Source: Agroathelia rolfsii
Lineage: Eukaryota > Basidiomycota > Agaricomycetes > Amylocorticiales > Amylocorticiaceae
Length of the DNA: 64,000 bases
Direction: 5' to 3'
Assembly: GCA_018343915.1 (NCBI GenBank)
Contig: JABRWF010000004.1
Span: 992,001-1,056,000, forward strand
Positions 45,226 to 57,628 of the stretch are shown in pieces. The first letter of the stretch is position 1. Each line of letters starts with the position of its first letter. The notes under the pieces were generated by a model, which saw only the letters and a program-made list of their open reading frames with translations, was not told the origin of the DNA and searched no databases. The position numbers and the translations under genes were made by a program.

Positions 45226-46810
45226 TTATGGCTGTCCTAACAGATGTTACTTCACAAACCGATTCTCTCATGACATCAAACCAGATTGCGAGCCTGAAAG
45301 ATCAAGAGGAAGGGTAATCCCATTTATGAATACGATGCAACTCTATTGATTTCATCTGCACTAATTAGCATTGTTGGTCCATTCAGTTATTCGTCGTTCC
45401 AGAGTACCATCAAATACCAGTCCAATTTTATCAAGGGTTCCAACACCCCATACCTTTTTGTACACAAGATCCAACAGTTTATAAAGCCGGAATCGCTACA
45501 GCATTCGCCCAACGAATTGTACCCAGGCAGTATGATCCCCTTCCACGTGAGCTTCGTACCAAATCCGGAAGAGGTTCAAAATGCAGGGTACATAGGCGCG
45601 CCCAAGTGGACGCGATTCCGTTACTGGAGCACCCAGAAATGGGAAAAACACGACACCTTCCAATTCGACGAACGTGTTCTTCCTGGTGCTTTAGAATATG
45701 CTTCATCCCGGGATGAGGAAACGCTCTTCAACATGTCTGGTGCTTCCCACCAAATCGTTGCAAAGGAGATGCCCCTGGAGTCCTAAAGACGAAACATCTG
45801 ATTAGATATAGCTCTGAAGCAGACCATCATATTCGTAAGAACCGCACAGACTTGATTAAATCTCCCGCGCATGTCGCAGTATTGGGCTTCGCAGCTCACC
45901 TCGCAAAGCAAAAGAAACGCAAGAGAAAAGCGAGCTCGGAGAAAGATCGTGATGGTGGTGCTGATATCTTGATACCTGCACCAAAACAAATCAAAGCCGG
46001 AGGGGAGGGCTTGTCGAGTGCTACGAATAAAATTTCCGTGGCGTCGTATGTTTTACAACAACCTGTTCTCTAAAGCCTCCTTCCCCCACTAATGGCATAT
46101 ATTTAATATCCTGTAGCTCAGGGGCGACACGCATACGCGAAGTAGTAGTAATAATGAGTCCGGGTCATAGTAACCCCAATCTATCCACCCACCCATCACT
46201 CACTGGAACTGGTCCTGATCAAGTGATTCACCAACATAATCTCCTTACGCCCGTCACCAACCGCTCTGATTATGCGTTGCTCCGGATCCCGAGTTTCATC
46301 AAGGATGATACCTATAGTGTCTTTCACTTGAAGGGTCAGGCTTCGCAGCTGGCACCATTTCTCGTGACTTTCGAGCCCATTGACCACTCAGTCCATGGGT
46401 CATATCACGCGTTCTCCTATCCTACACGCACAGATACACCACTGCCTTCGATGCCTTCTGTAGCTGCTAATAATACGCCGCCTTCGCCACCTGCTCCTCC
46501 CATTAGCTCGCACACATACAACGAGCAATTACCGGAAACATCTTATATTAGTAAGGAATTACCGTGTGGGGCCATGGTTGAAATGGAATGGCATACTGCA
46601 CCGGGCCCTACGGACATGATGGATGCATACATATCCTCGGAGCAGCAGCCGATGTTTTTTTCCGGTGAGTGGTATGCTTTAATGATCGGCGGTGGCGAGA
46701 GCTTACGTAGCTTTGTGATGCTGGAGCTCGACGGGACGAAATGTAATCGAGGTTACGCTTGCGAGTCATCGTCGGTCGGGCATCCTCCAGATGGCCCATG
46801 CCCGACTTGA
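45226..46810 (+). CDS. Orphan hypothetical gene with a probable frame break
   Basis: Exon 1 starts at ATG 45226 (MAVLTDVTSQTDSL) and joins by GTAATC..TTAG to 45369, giving IVGPFSYSSFQSTIKYQSN and later MIPFHVSFVPNPEEV. That frame stops at 45786. Another frame covers about 45740-46045 (VLKTKHLIRYSSEA, KQKKRKRKASSEKD) and joins by GTATGT..TGTAG to the final exon 46117-46810 (MSPGHSNPNLSTHPS, AMVEMEWHTAPGPTD). No usable intron connects the first and second frames, so a one-base shift near 45740-45780, a sequence error, or two genes are possible. Blocks PFHVSFVPN and PFLVTFEPI in the two halves look related, hinting at an internal duplication. No known family. Confidence 0.5.
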
Positions 46811-48040
46811 TTCATGATCTCGCAGTAGTGCACATGTCTTGATATAGGTGATGGTGCTCGCTGCAGCGGGCCTTGATCAAGCTTGATCGAGCTTATAATG
46901 TAAGATAGGATAGTAGGCACGTTGTTTGGTGTTCATCATTATTCAATATCTCGTCGAAAGCACCTAATCCTTTTTCTCTTACCCTACATCTCTTTTCAGT
47001 GATGTTTCATTTCCTATTATTCTCCCTTTGCGTACCTTTGAGTTTACGTCTTACCTAGACTATATGCTTCTGATGTTGTTGGACTGGTTAACACGATATG
47101 TTCGATATGATATATGATCTTTCCGTTATGTTTTCTCTGATAACCTATTAAATTGATTTTAATATGGAATATAGAATTATTCAAGAACGGTGTTCCAGTG
47201 CCAATAACACTCGGATCATCATTACACACATCATATATGAATCATATATTCCAATTTCGACTTACTATTTTGATGTCGTCACTAATACTATGGTAACCGA
47301 GTAGGCTCGAACAGACGGAAATCCGGCGCGTACATATGTTGCGGGCCCTATGCTGTCTCAAATCAAAGAGTTCAGCTCTGGCAGCGCATCAATCCTGCGA
47401 AGCTGATGGAGGGAGCAGTCTGAACTGATACAATCTTGATGTTTTGATGGGCCACCTCGCTCGCTCAGCATTGTATGCGCTTGACGAGTAGACCCGGATA
47501 GAGGCATCTATTGATTGCAGTCGGGCACATGCCTCGAAATTTCTATAGCTTGTGCTGTGAAATCTAAGTCCAGCAATCTTTCTCCGATCTCTCGAGTAGT
47601 GCTCCATCGCGCTGGATATAATGCTCGAGAGAAAGGAGAGATTTTACTCGATCATTTCTCCGTCTACGCCGCTCTGACACGGATGGCCCTCAAAGATGAT
47701 GCGACTTTTTGAAAATCGTCGAGGCTGTACACACTGCCGGTCACAGCCCGAGCGTTGGCGGCCAGCTGATCCACGTACGAATCAAAACGTTACATCTCCA
47801 TAGAACTTCGATAGCCGAATCCGTCCCGACATCAGCCCTTCTGGGCTGTGAGGTGCAGTCGTAATAATACATCATGAAGCAAGGATGCAGCAGGTCCTAG
47901 CATCTATGGAAACCGATCAGACGGCTGCGATAGGGCTCTGCTGGGTGCATACCGAAGCACGAGATGATCTTTCTCCATGGTATAGTTACTGTGTATACTC
48001 AGGCTAAATATGATATCACAGTCTTATCCAATCCGGAACC
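46811..48040. other. Intergenic, no gene seen
   Basis: About 1.2 kb between the orphan gene and the Ser/Pro-rich gene. The only frames are short and without pattern (47044-47229 minus, 47389-47712 both strands). Confidence 0.4.
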
Positions 48041-49441
48041 ATGGACGCCATCCATCTAGATCATCATGATTGCTCCGGATATGCGTCCATACCTCCTCGT
48101 GCGCCATCTTTTCTATTCCCCCTGCTGACTTATCACGAGACTCATATATGTTGGCACGCTCAGGTGAGTAAAGCCCTCACACTAAGTACCATGGCCACCC
48201 TCACCGCCGCGTCTACGTCGAATGTAATCGCTCCCCATCCGGCTTATCCTCCCAGGAGCGTCTCACTGTACAAAACGCCTGCTATGAGCAAAGCGGTCCA
48301 GATCCAGACGCCCTCTGCCAGCCCGCCAAAGCCTCCTACACAACGACCTGCGCTTCGTCATATCCGCCGAGCTATCTCACGATCTCCACCCGTGTTCAGT
48401 CCGCCAGATGCGCCGCTTCCTAGCATCCCTCCAGAGGCGCAACAATTGAACATGCCATCACCCAGAAAGGAGGCTTCGCTACAAGCCTCCCTCACGAGAA
48501 GCAGATCGCGCAGCATGAATGTAACTCTACCTACACGCGAGCCTGTCGATCCGAGCTATCTTCAAAGAGCAAGGTCAAGTTCGCCTAGCTCCTTATCAAC
48601 AGTGAATTCGACTGTGTCACCATCATCGGTTTCAACAAGCAGTGGTACTCTTAGAGGCACATCCGCTAGGCGGCGTCCTCTTCCAGCTATTCCGGTCCCG
48701 CCAGTGTCCTCAGGGCCATCAACATCAACATCGTCCTCACGGGTTAATAGTAGTAAAGCTGCACTAATGGGACCCCAGGCGGCATCAAGCCATCATCGTC
48801 GTCATCATTCCAATAGCATTAGCAGCATTAATTCGAGCCATATCCAGCCACAGCCAACCCGCAGTGGAAAGCGGCAGCTCCCTCCTATTCCCCTTGCGGC
48901 CATCATCGCATCTCTCCCAGATAATCCACCGCAGGCAACTATTGTTGCTTCTACATCCGCATCTGCATCGATAAACCGCTCCCACCCATTGGTGACAGCT
49001 TCATCGGAGCCGTCGACGTCGCGGAAGCGGGCACAACTTGAGCTCTCGCATAGCGCCAGCGCCTCACCGCATCGTTCACCGCTATCTGACATGTCCTCCG
49101 CGTCCTCTTCCTCGTCTGTGGAACAGGTAACGACGCCTTCCGGAACAATTGCGTTTTCTGTTGAGGTTGCCGGCAATGGAGACGCGTGGGACTTCAGCTC
49201 ACCCCTAGTGAACTTCGTGCACAGCGTCAACGGCCATAGGACAACAGTGGCTGATGTGCCAGTCACTCCCGACCCGAGCGCGACAAGTATGATCAACTCG
49301 GGTTCTATTGATATGCCAGTATCACTGAACGAGCGCCTTGAGCTTAAAAACCCAAGTGTCTGGTCTGAAATGAATGAGATACATAGTAGTTTGCGTACAG
49401 GCAGCGGGGTGTCTATGAAGGCTATCATTTCTACCCTATGA
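48041..49441 (+). CDS. Ser/Pro-rich disordered protein
   Basis: One exon, up to 466 residues. Two starts are possible: ATG 48041 (MDAIHLDHHDCSGYASI) or ATG 48191 in better context (ACCATGGCC, MATLTAAS). The second is more likely because a potential intron donor lies just before it. The product is almost wholly Ser/Pro/Thr/Arg-rich, with poly-Ser near the middle, repeated PLPAIPV/QLPPIPL proline motifs that could bind SH3 domains, and many SP sites. Only the last 100 residues (SGTIAFSVEVAGNGDAWDF, SLNERLELKNPSVWSEMNEI) look ordered. Similar proteins act as scaffolds at polarity sites or the cytoskeleton, but that is speculation here. Confidence 0.65.
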   Translation: MDAIHLDHHDCSGYASIPPRAPSFLFPLLTYHETHICWHAQVSKALTLSTMATLTAASTSNVIAPHPAYPPRSVSLYKTPAMSKAVQIQTPSASPPKPPTQRPALRHIRRAISRSPPVFSPPDAPLPSIPPEAQQLNMPSPRKEASLQASLTRSRSRSMNVTLPTREPVDPSYLQRARSSSPSSLSTVNSTVSPSSVSTSSGTLRGTSARRRPLPAIPVPPVSSGPSTSTSSSRVNSSKAALMGPQAASSHHRRHHSNSISSINSSHIQPQPTRSGKRQLPPIPLAAIIASLPDNPPQATIVASTSASASINRSHPLVTASSEPSTSRKRAQLELSHSASASPHRSPLSDMSSASSSSSVEQVTTPSGTIAFSVEVAGNGDAWDFSSPLVNFVHSVNGHRTTVADVPVTPDPSATSMINSGSIDMPVSLNERLELKNPSVWSEMNEIHSSLRTGSGVSMKAIISTL

Positions 49442-49937
49442 TATTGGTCAACTCTTCTTTGCTTTTACTTTCTTTCCTTGCTTTTTTTTTTCGAGCCTTC
49501 CCATGCATACTCTTTACATTGTCTCCTCTATGGCTTCTTTTCCAGTTTTCGAAGATATCCAGTTTCATGATTCCATCTTGCTTTTCTCCATATTTGACTT
49601 TTCGCTATCCATGCTTTACTTTCAATGGACCGCCGATCCTACCCGCACTTTCTCTCATTTCGTCTTTCCTTCCCTCGGTTTTTGTACAATATGATTTTTC
49701 AGCATATCATTGTTCTATCCTTGCTTCGATCCATGGTTCTAGACTGCTCCATATGGTCCTTTGGCCTTGATCTGATGAAAAAGAAAAGGAAGGAGATGGG
49801 ACTACGCTTCCCTTCGAAATCCAATCACTTATTGGTAGTGCGCTATCACAACGTGCACCATATTGCATTTAAATATTTATAAACACCTATTTATCCATCC
49901 ACCTATCAATGCATGCACTAGTTTTTCTCCTTTTCTT
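49442..49937. other. 3' region, CT-rich
   Basis: About 500 bp rich in T and C with frames of hydrophobic residues that arise from base composition. It probably holds the 3' UTRs of convergent genes. Confidence 0.4.
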
Positions 49938-50058
49938 TCAACTCCGAGCCATGAAATCCAGAATATATGAGGCTAGAGCCTTCCATCGTAAACTGTCGGA
50001 CTCATCATAGCTCATCAACCGTCTCAACTTCCACAATGATATCCGCGCCCTGAGAACT

Positions 50059-50607
50059 TCATTCGGATTTGGAAGAGTACGCAGCTTCCGTCCCACGCCC
50101 AGCATTTTCAGACATAGGTTGTCCTGCGGGACATTGTACAGTTTCCGGTCCGGGGTAGATCGTGATCCAGGTGTCGCGTCCGAGGCTGTCATCCCAGCTT
50201 TGGATTTTTGAATTATTTGACCGGAGCGAACAGGACGTTTGGGGGTCGGAGCTATCTGGAAATGTAACATCTATCCCCTCTTGAGGTTTGGTTGCGTGAG
50301 AAGATTTTTTCGATCCATGAGTGTCGCCGTCGGCGTTAGGCGGGATGTTGCGCCGCCATTGGTCAACACGGTCCACGTCTACCAGCTGTCTAAAGATAGG
50401 CCATGTAAAAACATCATCGGGTCCAAGTTTTACTTCTTTAGCCGTTGGGGTTGGTGGAGATGAGATCTGTTGACTGAAATAATCGTTGTCGGGGCTGGTT
50501 TCACCGACCAGGGGCTTGGGCGGGGTGGCGCCGCGAATGCGGGTGGCGGCGTGTGTGGTGGCGGGGTGGCGGGCATTCCGAAATTCCGAAACGCAAGCGG
50601 TAGACAT
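50059..50607 (-). CDS. Small hypothetical protein with overlapping alternative frames
   Basis: Minus strand, starting at ATG 50607 (MSTACVSEFRNARHPATTHA), 182 residues as an unspliced frame. It contains VFTWPIFRQLVDVDRVDQW and DTWITIYPGPET. A possible intron (GTACAA..CTCAG) after GPET would give the short ending GADIIVEVETVDEL. A second open frame at 50270-49938 reads LRTLPNPNEVLRARIS and SLRWKALASYILDFMA and also looks protein-like. I cannot choose between these without transcript data. No family recognised. Confidence 0.4.
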   Translation of the reverse strand: MSTACVSEFRNARHPATTHAATRIRGATPPKPLVGETSPDNDYFSQQISSPPTPTAKEVKLGPDDVFTWPIFRQLVDVDRVDQWRRNIPPNADGDTHGSKKSSHATKPQEGIDVTFPDSSDPQTSCSLRSNNSKIQSWDDSLGRDTWITIYPGPETVQCPAGQPMSENAGRGTEAAYSSKSE

Positions 50608-51317
50608 GTTTATTCAGAACTTGTTGGATATATATTGCGTGCGTTCAGGTTCTGCTGTTTTTCGGATTTGGTGCTGGTTTTCTGCACATTTTAGCTTTCT
50701 AAAATGCTTTTTCACAGCAAGCTTTGGCATGGCGTATCTTTGCATAGCAAGAAAGAACAATCGCTTTGGTACTTTATCTCTTTCAAACTGCGGATCATCT
50801 GGTCTACCACGCTTTGTTCTTCCTCCGCCTCATGCTTACGAGTTGGGTAATCTATCCGTATGATGACGACTTCTGGAAACTCTTTTGGGGAACTTTAGCT
50901 AGTCAACACATCAGCATTATAACTTGGAAGACTATTTCAACGACAAATCAAATTAACAAGGCCAGATACCGATTGCAAGCAACTGGTAAACTTCTGCTTC
51001 AACCTCGTGAAATCGACTCCTTAGGAACGCTCTTTGTCACACACCCCTTGCTTTTCATACCTGTAATGAGTCGGTGTCATAACAATATGTTGGAATGTTC
51101 CTTGCCAAGTGAAATCAAGAAAACTGCCCCTTTAAAACTCCGCCTACAATAACCTCTCAGACCACATTCTTGGCCACTCCAGTTTTTCTCTTACTCTCAC
51201 CTTCACACGGAGACAGCGCCAGCGCCTTCTCCCTGTGTAAACAAGTACACGACCGCTTCTAGAAAGCCTTACTTTCTTTTAAATCTGCTAACATTCTTTT
51301 ACTTGTCGTTCCCTACC
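50608..51317. promoter_or_regulatory. Promoter region of the GH128 gene
   Basis: About 700 bp between two divergent starts. Short frames on the plus strand (50486-51152) have no family pattern. The last 150 bp before ATG 51318 are CT-rich. Confidence 0.35.
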
Positions 51318-52957
51318 ATGTTGATGAAAGTCCCCTTTCTTGCTCTCTCCAGTCTGTCGCTCCTCGCCTCAGCGGCATCTATACATCATGCTCGCGATCA
51401 TCACGAACTGGCGTCACGCATGCCTACTGTTCGTGGTCCAGATGTGAAGCCATTGCGCCGTAGAAGTGGTAGATGCAGCGCAAAGCCATCACTTGCGTCA
51501 TCGAGTAGTTCGTCATCTATATCTTCCGATACTGCTACAAGTACTAGTAGCTCTGCGACTACGATTTCATCTACTACATCTGAGTACACCCCAACGTCTA
51601 CATCAACCATCTCCTATCAGGCACCAACAACTACAACATACGAGATGGCAGCTTCGTACACGTCATCTTATAGTAGCTCGACTGCTGCTGCTGCAACCAC
51701 GACCTCCTCCGGTTCAAGTTCATCGCTTACCCCTAACGGCATCAAAGCTGGTATCGCTGGTGGTGACAGGTAATTGCTCAATTTAGGATATCCAGGAGAT
51801 GATGCCAAGCATTCTTTGTTCTACGCAGTTACAACTGGATGCAGGATCACATCGGCTGGTGGTATGATTGGTTGGTAGTTTTTATGGCATATACATCAAT
51901 CATATTATCAAGAAACTTATCTTGATGTAAACGGTAGGACACCCAACCCATCCAAGTCTGGCAAACCCATCGGTGTTTCTATGCTTTGGGGTGCCGGATC
52001 AAGCGTCAGTATTATTATCATTATTTTCGTAAATTTGTATGTTAAGTGCTAATTTTTTGTAGTCCGATTCCAATGATGCCAAACGTCTCGCCACGTTCAA
52101 GACTCTTACCTCCACTCCTGTAAGCATCTTACGTACCATATTTATACTCATTAGAAGGAGATTTATCGCCGTATAGCAATATGTTCTCGGCTTTGAAGAG
52201 CCGGACTGTGCTGCGGGAGGCGGATCTGCTGGTGTTGATGTCTCTACTGCTGCGGCTGTTTGGGATTCGCTCATCGCTCCTATGGGCGAGAAAGGCGCAT
52301 TGCTTGGCAGTCCATCCATGTGTAGTGCGTAATCATCTTATCCGCCGTGCCTCTTTTTCTTTGACCAATCATGTTTCCGTACTTCCTAGAGCAAGCGGCC
52401 GAAACCTGGTTAACGCCGTTTAAGAACGCTATCTCTCGTCAGTGGGACTTCACCGCTATCCATGTGAACAAGAACAATATGGATGGCGTTAAAACCGATA
52501 TTGTCAGTTTCTTGTTTATGTCCATATGCTCATAGGTTCACCGCGGACATTTCTAAAAGGACCACTACTGGAATACCTACGGCAAGCCTATCTGGGTTAC
52601 CGAGTTTGCCTGCGTCGACGGTACGGACAGATTATTTACCAAAACGAACTTGGAGGTCCGGACTGACAATTATGTGATCCCTGATTATAGATTCCAATGG
52701 ATTCGTGCCCTGCACGGACCAAGACGAGATCAACACGTTCATCGCGGATATTGTTAACCTTTTCGAATCCGATAGTCGCGTGTATGCATATGCATATTCT
52801 GATGGCGAGGGCCTTGGCTCTGTCTGGCCCACCGTAAGCAATGGCCAGCTAAGGTACATCTGATTCCTCTATAAACCACTACACATCCATCTGATAATCT
52901 TTGGCTCTTAGTCAATCAGGCCAGGCTTATCTCAACGCGATCAGCAAATATCATTGA
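51318..52957 (+). CDS. Secreted GH128 endo-beta-1,3-glucanase-like protein with Ser/Thr-rich N-terminal linker
   Basis: Nine exons, 51318-51769, 51829-51870, 51938-52004, 52063-52119, 52177-52324, 52390-52502, 52560-52620, 52691-52853 and 52912-52957, join in frame to 382 residues. Residues 1-20 are a signal peptide (LMKVPFLALSSLSLLASA). A Ser/Thr-rich linker follows to about residue 145. The catalytic domain then runs NWMQDHIGWWYDWTPNP, SMLWGAG, LGFEEPDC, WDFTAIHVN, DHYWNTYGKPIWVTEFAC and VYAYAYSDG, the order of the glycosyl hydrolase catalytic core (asl1 family). Glu in GFEEPD (proton donor) and in WVTEFAC (nucleophile) are the expected pair. Such enzymes cleave beta-1,3-glucans of the fungal wall, as in fruit-body lysis or growth. 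The long N-terminal linker, rather than a C-terminal one, may tether it to the wall. Confidence 0.92.
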
Positions 52958-55900
52958 GAGATGTTATACTCGCTGATCTAAATAAATATTTCAGGATTTC
53001 GGGCATTTACCCCTCCTCTCTTTGATTCACTTGTATATACCCCCAGCCTGCTAGTTGATCTGGCGCCCCTGCCCTCTCGATCGTCTCTGGAGATGCATTA
53101 TTATTATAGGGTCGTAAATGGGGACAACCCCGGCGGCCTGTAGCATACACTCATGTCTTTTATATGTATGAAACAAAATATCAGTCATGTTATACATAGT
53201 AACTCGATGAAAGCGGGTCTGAATACTCTCAATCCTCACGGTATTCATGCACTGTTGTAGAAGCACCATGTTCCGATAGGGTCGCAACTGGACAAGATGA
53301 TCAAGTTGGCGCAAGAGATATCATCTCTGCCCTAGCTCGAATTCTCTCAAAATACGTTTCCCCTTTTCCACAGTAGCAATGGCAAATCTACGAACCGACT
53401 CACATATTAGGAATATGGAATATTCAATGATGGACGTGATAATACTGGAAATTAGATCCATGTTCAAAGCTCAGAGCACGAAAAATAGATGACCTGATGT
53501 TATTGAGCTCGAGCCACACCAACCCGACCTCAGTATGATTTACTGATCATCTGAAATTGACATGATCAAAAAAGCGAAATGATGAGAAATGGGATATTGC
53601 CCAGCATCAGAAGGCGATAGGATGAAAGCTTTGGTATATGATTTTATGTATCATGGACTGATATTGGCAATCGAGGCTCGAGCTCAGAACATTGTTTTTT
53701 CAGACAGTGATGAAATGGATCAGGACCAGAGATAAAGTAAGGTTTACGTGACGAAAAGAAAGCTCAAGATGACTAACATGACGAAGGATGCTCAGAAAAG
53801 ATTCGTTAGATTAGAATGAAAAACAGAAGTATACTCCAGAACCTGATAATCACGAGAACTTGCCGAAAAACACCCATTTTCACGCTTGAACAATACTAAC
53901 AATCAGGTCGAAAATATTATAGTGAACAAATGGGGATAGTGATCCAAAAATCAACTCAAGACCAGAGTTTCTGGGGGTGAGGTGAGATTGAAACAGGAGG
54001 CAACACACGGATCAACACCAAAATTTCATTATAGCTTCAGACACAGATATCAAAGGGATGTATTACGGCTGCTCACGCTATTCGCGACAGGTTCGTCAAC
54101 GAGTCAGCCATACGCAAACTATCCATAAGCACGTACCTGAGAAACCCCACCATGGGGTTGTTGCAATTGCGCAGGATGCAAGTCTTATTATGGCTAAATG
54201 TACGAGGTTCATTCGACACTGGGGATTGAGTCTCCAAGGGCTCTCCTTCTATCAACTGGAAGCAAAAGTATATTATGTAGCCAAAGCAGTCGATGTATGC
54301 ACGAAACTTGACACATTTGACGTGGGAAACTCCTCGGCCTCTTCATGATAGTCGCGATGAATTGATTGCTTAGCGTGAATTATTGGTGGCCATTTACTTG
54401 CGAATAGAAGCTCGAGCAATCAAATCCCCAAGACTTCGCTTGGAAGTGGACCTGATTATCAGGTAGGAATGAAATGGTAGTCATAGTGGGATCATAGTAG
54501 TACATTTAGCAAGTCAGCCGAAGAGAAGGGTTGATGAATGGGTCGGCGTCTTAAGCATATACTAAGGGTATCAAGCCTGAGCAGTCCTAGCCAGTGCCTT
54601 CCCAGTCATATTAAAAAATGACATGCCGGCCATCATTCAGTCGACCGATTTGAGCCCTTGACTGTTCGTCGAGAGGAAGACTAATAAGTTAGACTGGCCG
54701 ACAGTGCCAGTGGCTTGAGGTCCAGTTGCCCATAAAGCCAACACTGCGCCTGAGAGCTTGGAAGGATAGTCTAGACATGATACCTATAACAAGACACCAA
54801 CCCGCCCTATCCCAATCAAGTGCTGCCAGTAAGTGTACATCACGTCATCAATCGAGCGACTTGACCAGCAACGGCCCAGTGTGCTGACTATGGTCCAGGG
54901 ATCTACCAGGAATGGCTTAATGACCAGCACGGCTGGTGCGGACTATAGCCTGAGCAACTTAGTACATTTCTGAAAGAGACCATGACCACCCTGGATGGGG
55001 TAAAATTTTAGAAAGTCTGACCGTACTAGTGATTGTGATTCGGTATTTACACTAGTGGCCCACTGAAAAATCAATGGCTATTCGCACCCGCAGCTCGGAT
55101 GGATGGGCGGGGGGAGTGCATCGTGTAGTGACCATGTCGGCGGGAGCGAATGCTGGGCACCCAAAGAAAAATCGGCCGGGGAATGCGACACAATCGTCAT
55201 GTGCATCAGCTGCATCAGCGCTCAAACTCAAGTTAGGATGAAGTTGCTACATGTACTAGTATAATCACTGTTAGGGTTGCCAAGTGTGCCTCGCGCGCTT
55301 CATGTTTGAAATCTCGGGCCGTCGAGCCCTGAATCCGACCTCACGGCACAGAAACTACTGCGTTTCCCCTCGACAAATACAAATGTATCATGTAAAATAC
55401 AAAACGTATTGTAGACGGCACACTTGCAACAGTTGAAACAACTGAATTTGCAAGTGATGCCGCCGACGTTTCAGTTAAACAATTTCAAGCTAAAAGATTC
55501 ACACATCGAGAGACCAAGCGCGAAATACGGAGAAATACTAGGAGGATCAAACTTGAACTTACATGATCCGTTTTCAAATTCGACAAAAACGGGGTACTAA
55601 TTGAAGATCAACCTGATGTTTCGAGTTGCAAATGTATAAACTGTATTTCCATGATAATTAGCGATTTCGAGTACATGTAGTAAGTAAATTTCATGGCGAT
55701 ATACATGTATCACTAGGCATCCGTATGGTTCAAGTCAAAGCGGTGGAGCTATCGCTCGCGTTGCCATATACCCTCTTGATTGCATCAAACCAACATTCCA
55801 ACGCAAAGATTGATAGGAACATTCTCTATTTTTTTGCTGGGTAACAAGACACCATACGCGACCGATGATCAACGGTGGCAAGTAGTTGCTAGCTAGCTAG

Positions 55901-56424
55901 TTTGACAAGTGATGTGAACAGCAAGAAAGCGAATATAGGGACGAGTACAAGTAAACAAATATTTCAACTTTGGAACCGAGATAAACTAGAATCGAGAAAT
56001 TGACAAGAAAAGGAGTGGGAAGCGCACGCAAAGGAGCAATAAAAATAGAGACAGAAAAAAAAACACAGCAAAACGAGTGACAGCAGATGGATCGATGAGG
56101 CCGTTGCGAAGGGGAGCGAACGAAAGATGGTTTCTGAAGAGTTTGTTTATTGTATTGGTCGGTTAAGGAGCGTAAGGAAAGATGGGGGCCAGCGATACAC
56201 ATAGCGTCTATACAAAATTCTATACAATGTCCAAATGGGAGATAATGCAAGAGAAAAAGACGTTGAAAGTGGATTGACGGTAGTGATGACAATGATGGAT
56301 GCAAGAGGATGAATGTGCAGCAAGGTAATAGAAAGTGTTGTCGATGTACAATGCTTTTTGCTTTGAGAATAGCGAATAAATTTAGCTGATAAAGATTTCT
56401 TTTATCTTCTTCTGAGTTCTTCGT
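52958..56424. other. Gene-poor region
   Basis: About 3.5 kb without a supportable coding exon. A 96-codon frame at 54058-54348 has no family features. Composition is balanced and there is no obvious long repeat; it could hold non-coding transcripts or old element debris. Confidence 0.4.
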
Positions 56425-57628
56425 CTATAGGGCTGGGGATGGCATGAGAGGGATAGCGGGCAAGCTCTTGGTTTTTTTAGGTTGCTTCTTCTTGAGAGAT
56501 ATAGCACGCAAACGTGAGAAGAGCCTCCCTCGCTTAGAGGTCTCGGTATTAGTAGCGATAGGTGCGTCCCCAAATTCACCTTGCTCTGATTCCTCGATAA
56601 TGGGAGAGGGGGCACGCGAGGTCGGGTCCGAGGTATCCAGAGATGAGGATGAGGGAAACGGTACAAACGAAGCCTGGGCTGTCGATGAGCGCGGTAGAGC
56701 CGGACGCGATAGCGGGGGTGACTGTGGGACAGAGGGGACACGGCTGATGGGAGGGAAATTGTCTTGACTAGGGGACGTAGGCATGGGTGGACAATGCGAC
56801 GACGCACGGCTCCTAGGTGGGCTTCTGTTGGTGTTGTCGTGACTCCTGGAAGCCAGGGAAAGTGTTGAAGGAGAGGATGCAATAAACGAGGGCAAGGACG
56901 GCTGCCTCTTTACCTTCCTTCCAGTTTCCGTAGTTGGAGGCTTAGAGAAAGAGGCACGCCAGAAGCGCTTGATGGAACGAGGGGATAATGGCGACGACTG
57001 CTGGGAGGACTGCAGACGATCCTCCTCAGAAGCAGTGGTAGATAAACTCCACCGACTTTGGCAGAGTTGCTTGCTCATGTATGGATGTACAGCAGAGCTG
57101 TGACCTAGAAAGATCTGCGAGCCGGTGTAGATCTCCTCAGCTATGTGATGACAAGATGGCGAGGGGGGCTCCATAGATGTGCAGTACGAGTCATGTGAGA
57201 ATGACGACGTCGAGGCCAAAGTGGGGGTTGTGTCGCGAGACGAGCAAGATGCTGCGGTGGCCTCTGAAGGTGTACGGTTGTGCTGGGGATTGTCAAGGAT
57301 GTCCCCAATGGATGGCATACGCTGTAGCCCTGACGCGCGGATGTCAGGCGATAAAGATACATGAACACGCAGTTGCTTGGATGCCCTTTGCTGACGAGAG
57401 ACTAGGCCAGCTTGTATTGAAGGTGTCTGATTCGAGAGTGTCAAGACTTGAGCTCAAAACTACGATTGGACTGGGGGCGTGACAAACCTCTTCTGCAAGG
57501 AGATCCGCATAGCCGAGTTCGTCATAGCCTTCATCAGGCAAGGGTGACGAGATATCATGGCACCATTCGGAGGCTGATAGGGAGCGCAGTTGGTTCAACC
57601 AGCCATTTACTTGAGTATTACTGCTCAT
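56425..57628 (-). CDS. Ser/Pro-rich protein with basic C-terminus
   Basis: Two minus-strand exons, 57628-57488 and 57426-56425, join in frame (donor GTTTGT, acceptor ATCAG) to 380 residues. The N-terminus has a folded-looking segment (NGWLNQLRSLSASEWCHDI, then DELGYADLLAEE). The rest is disordered and rich in Ser/Pro with SP sites (SQQSSPLSPRSIKRFWRA), ending in a basic segment RLRAISLKKKQPKKTKSLP. The composition suits a phosphoregulated protein that binds membranes or nucleic acids; this is inference. No known domain. Confidence 0.7.

Noticed and set aside
48805..49428. 207-codon minus-strand frame
   Set aside because: It is antisense to the Ser/Pro-rich gene, whose sense frame has the better start and composition.
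54058..54348. 96-codon plus-strand frame in the gene-poor region
   Set aside because: It has no domain, no nearby partner exons and no promoter-like context.
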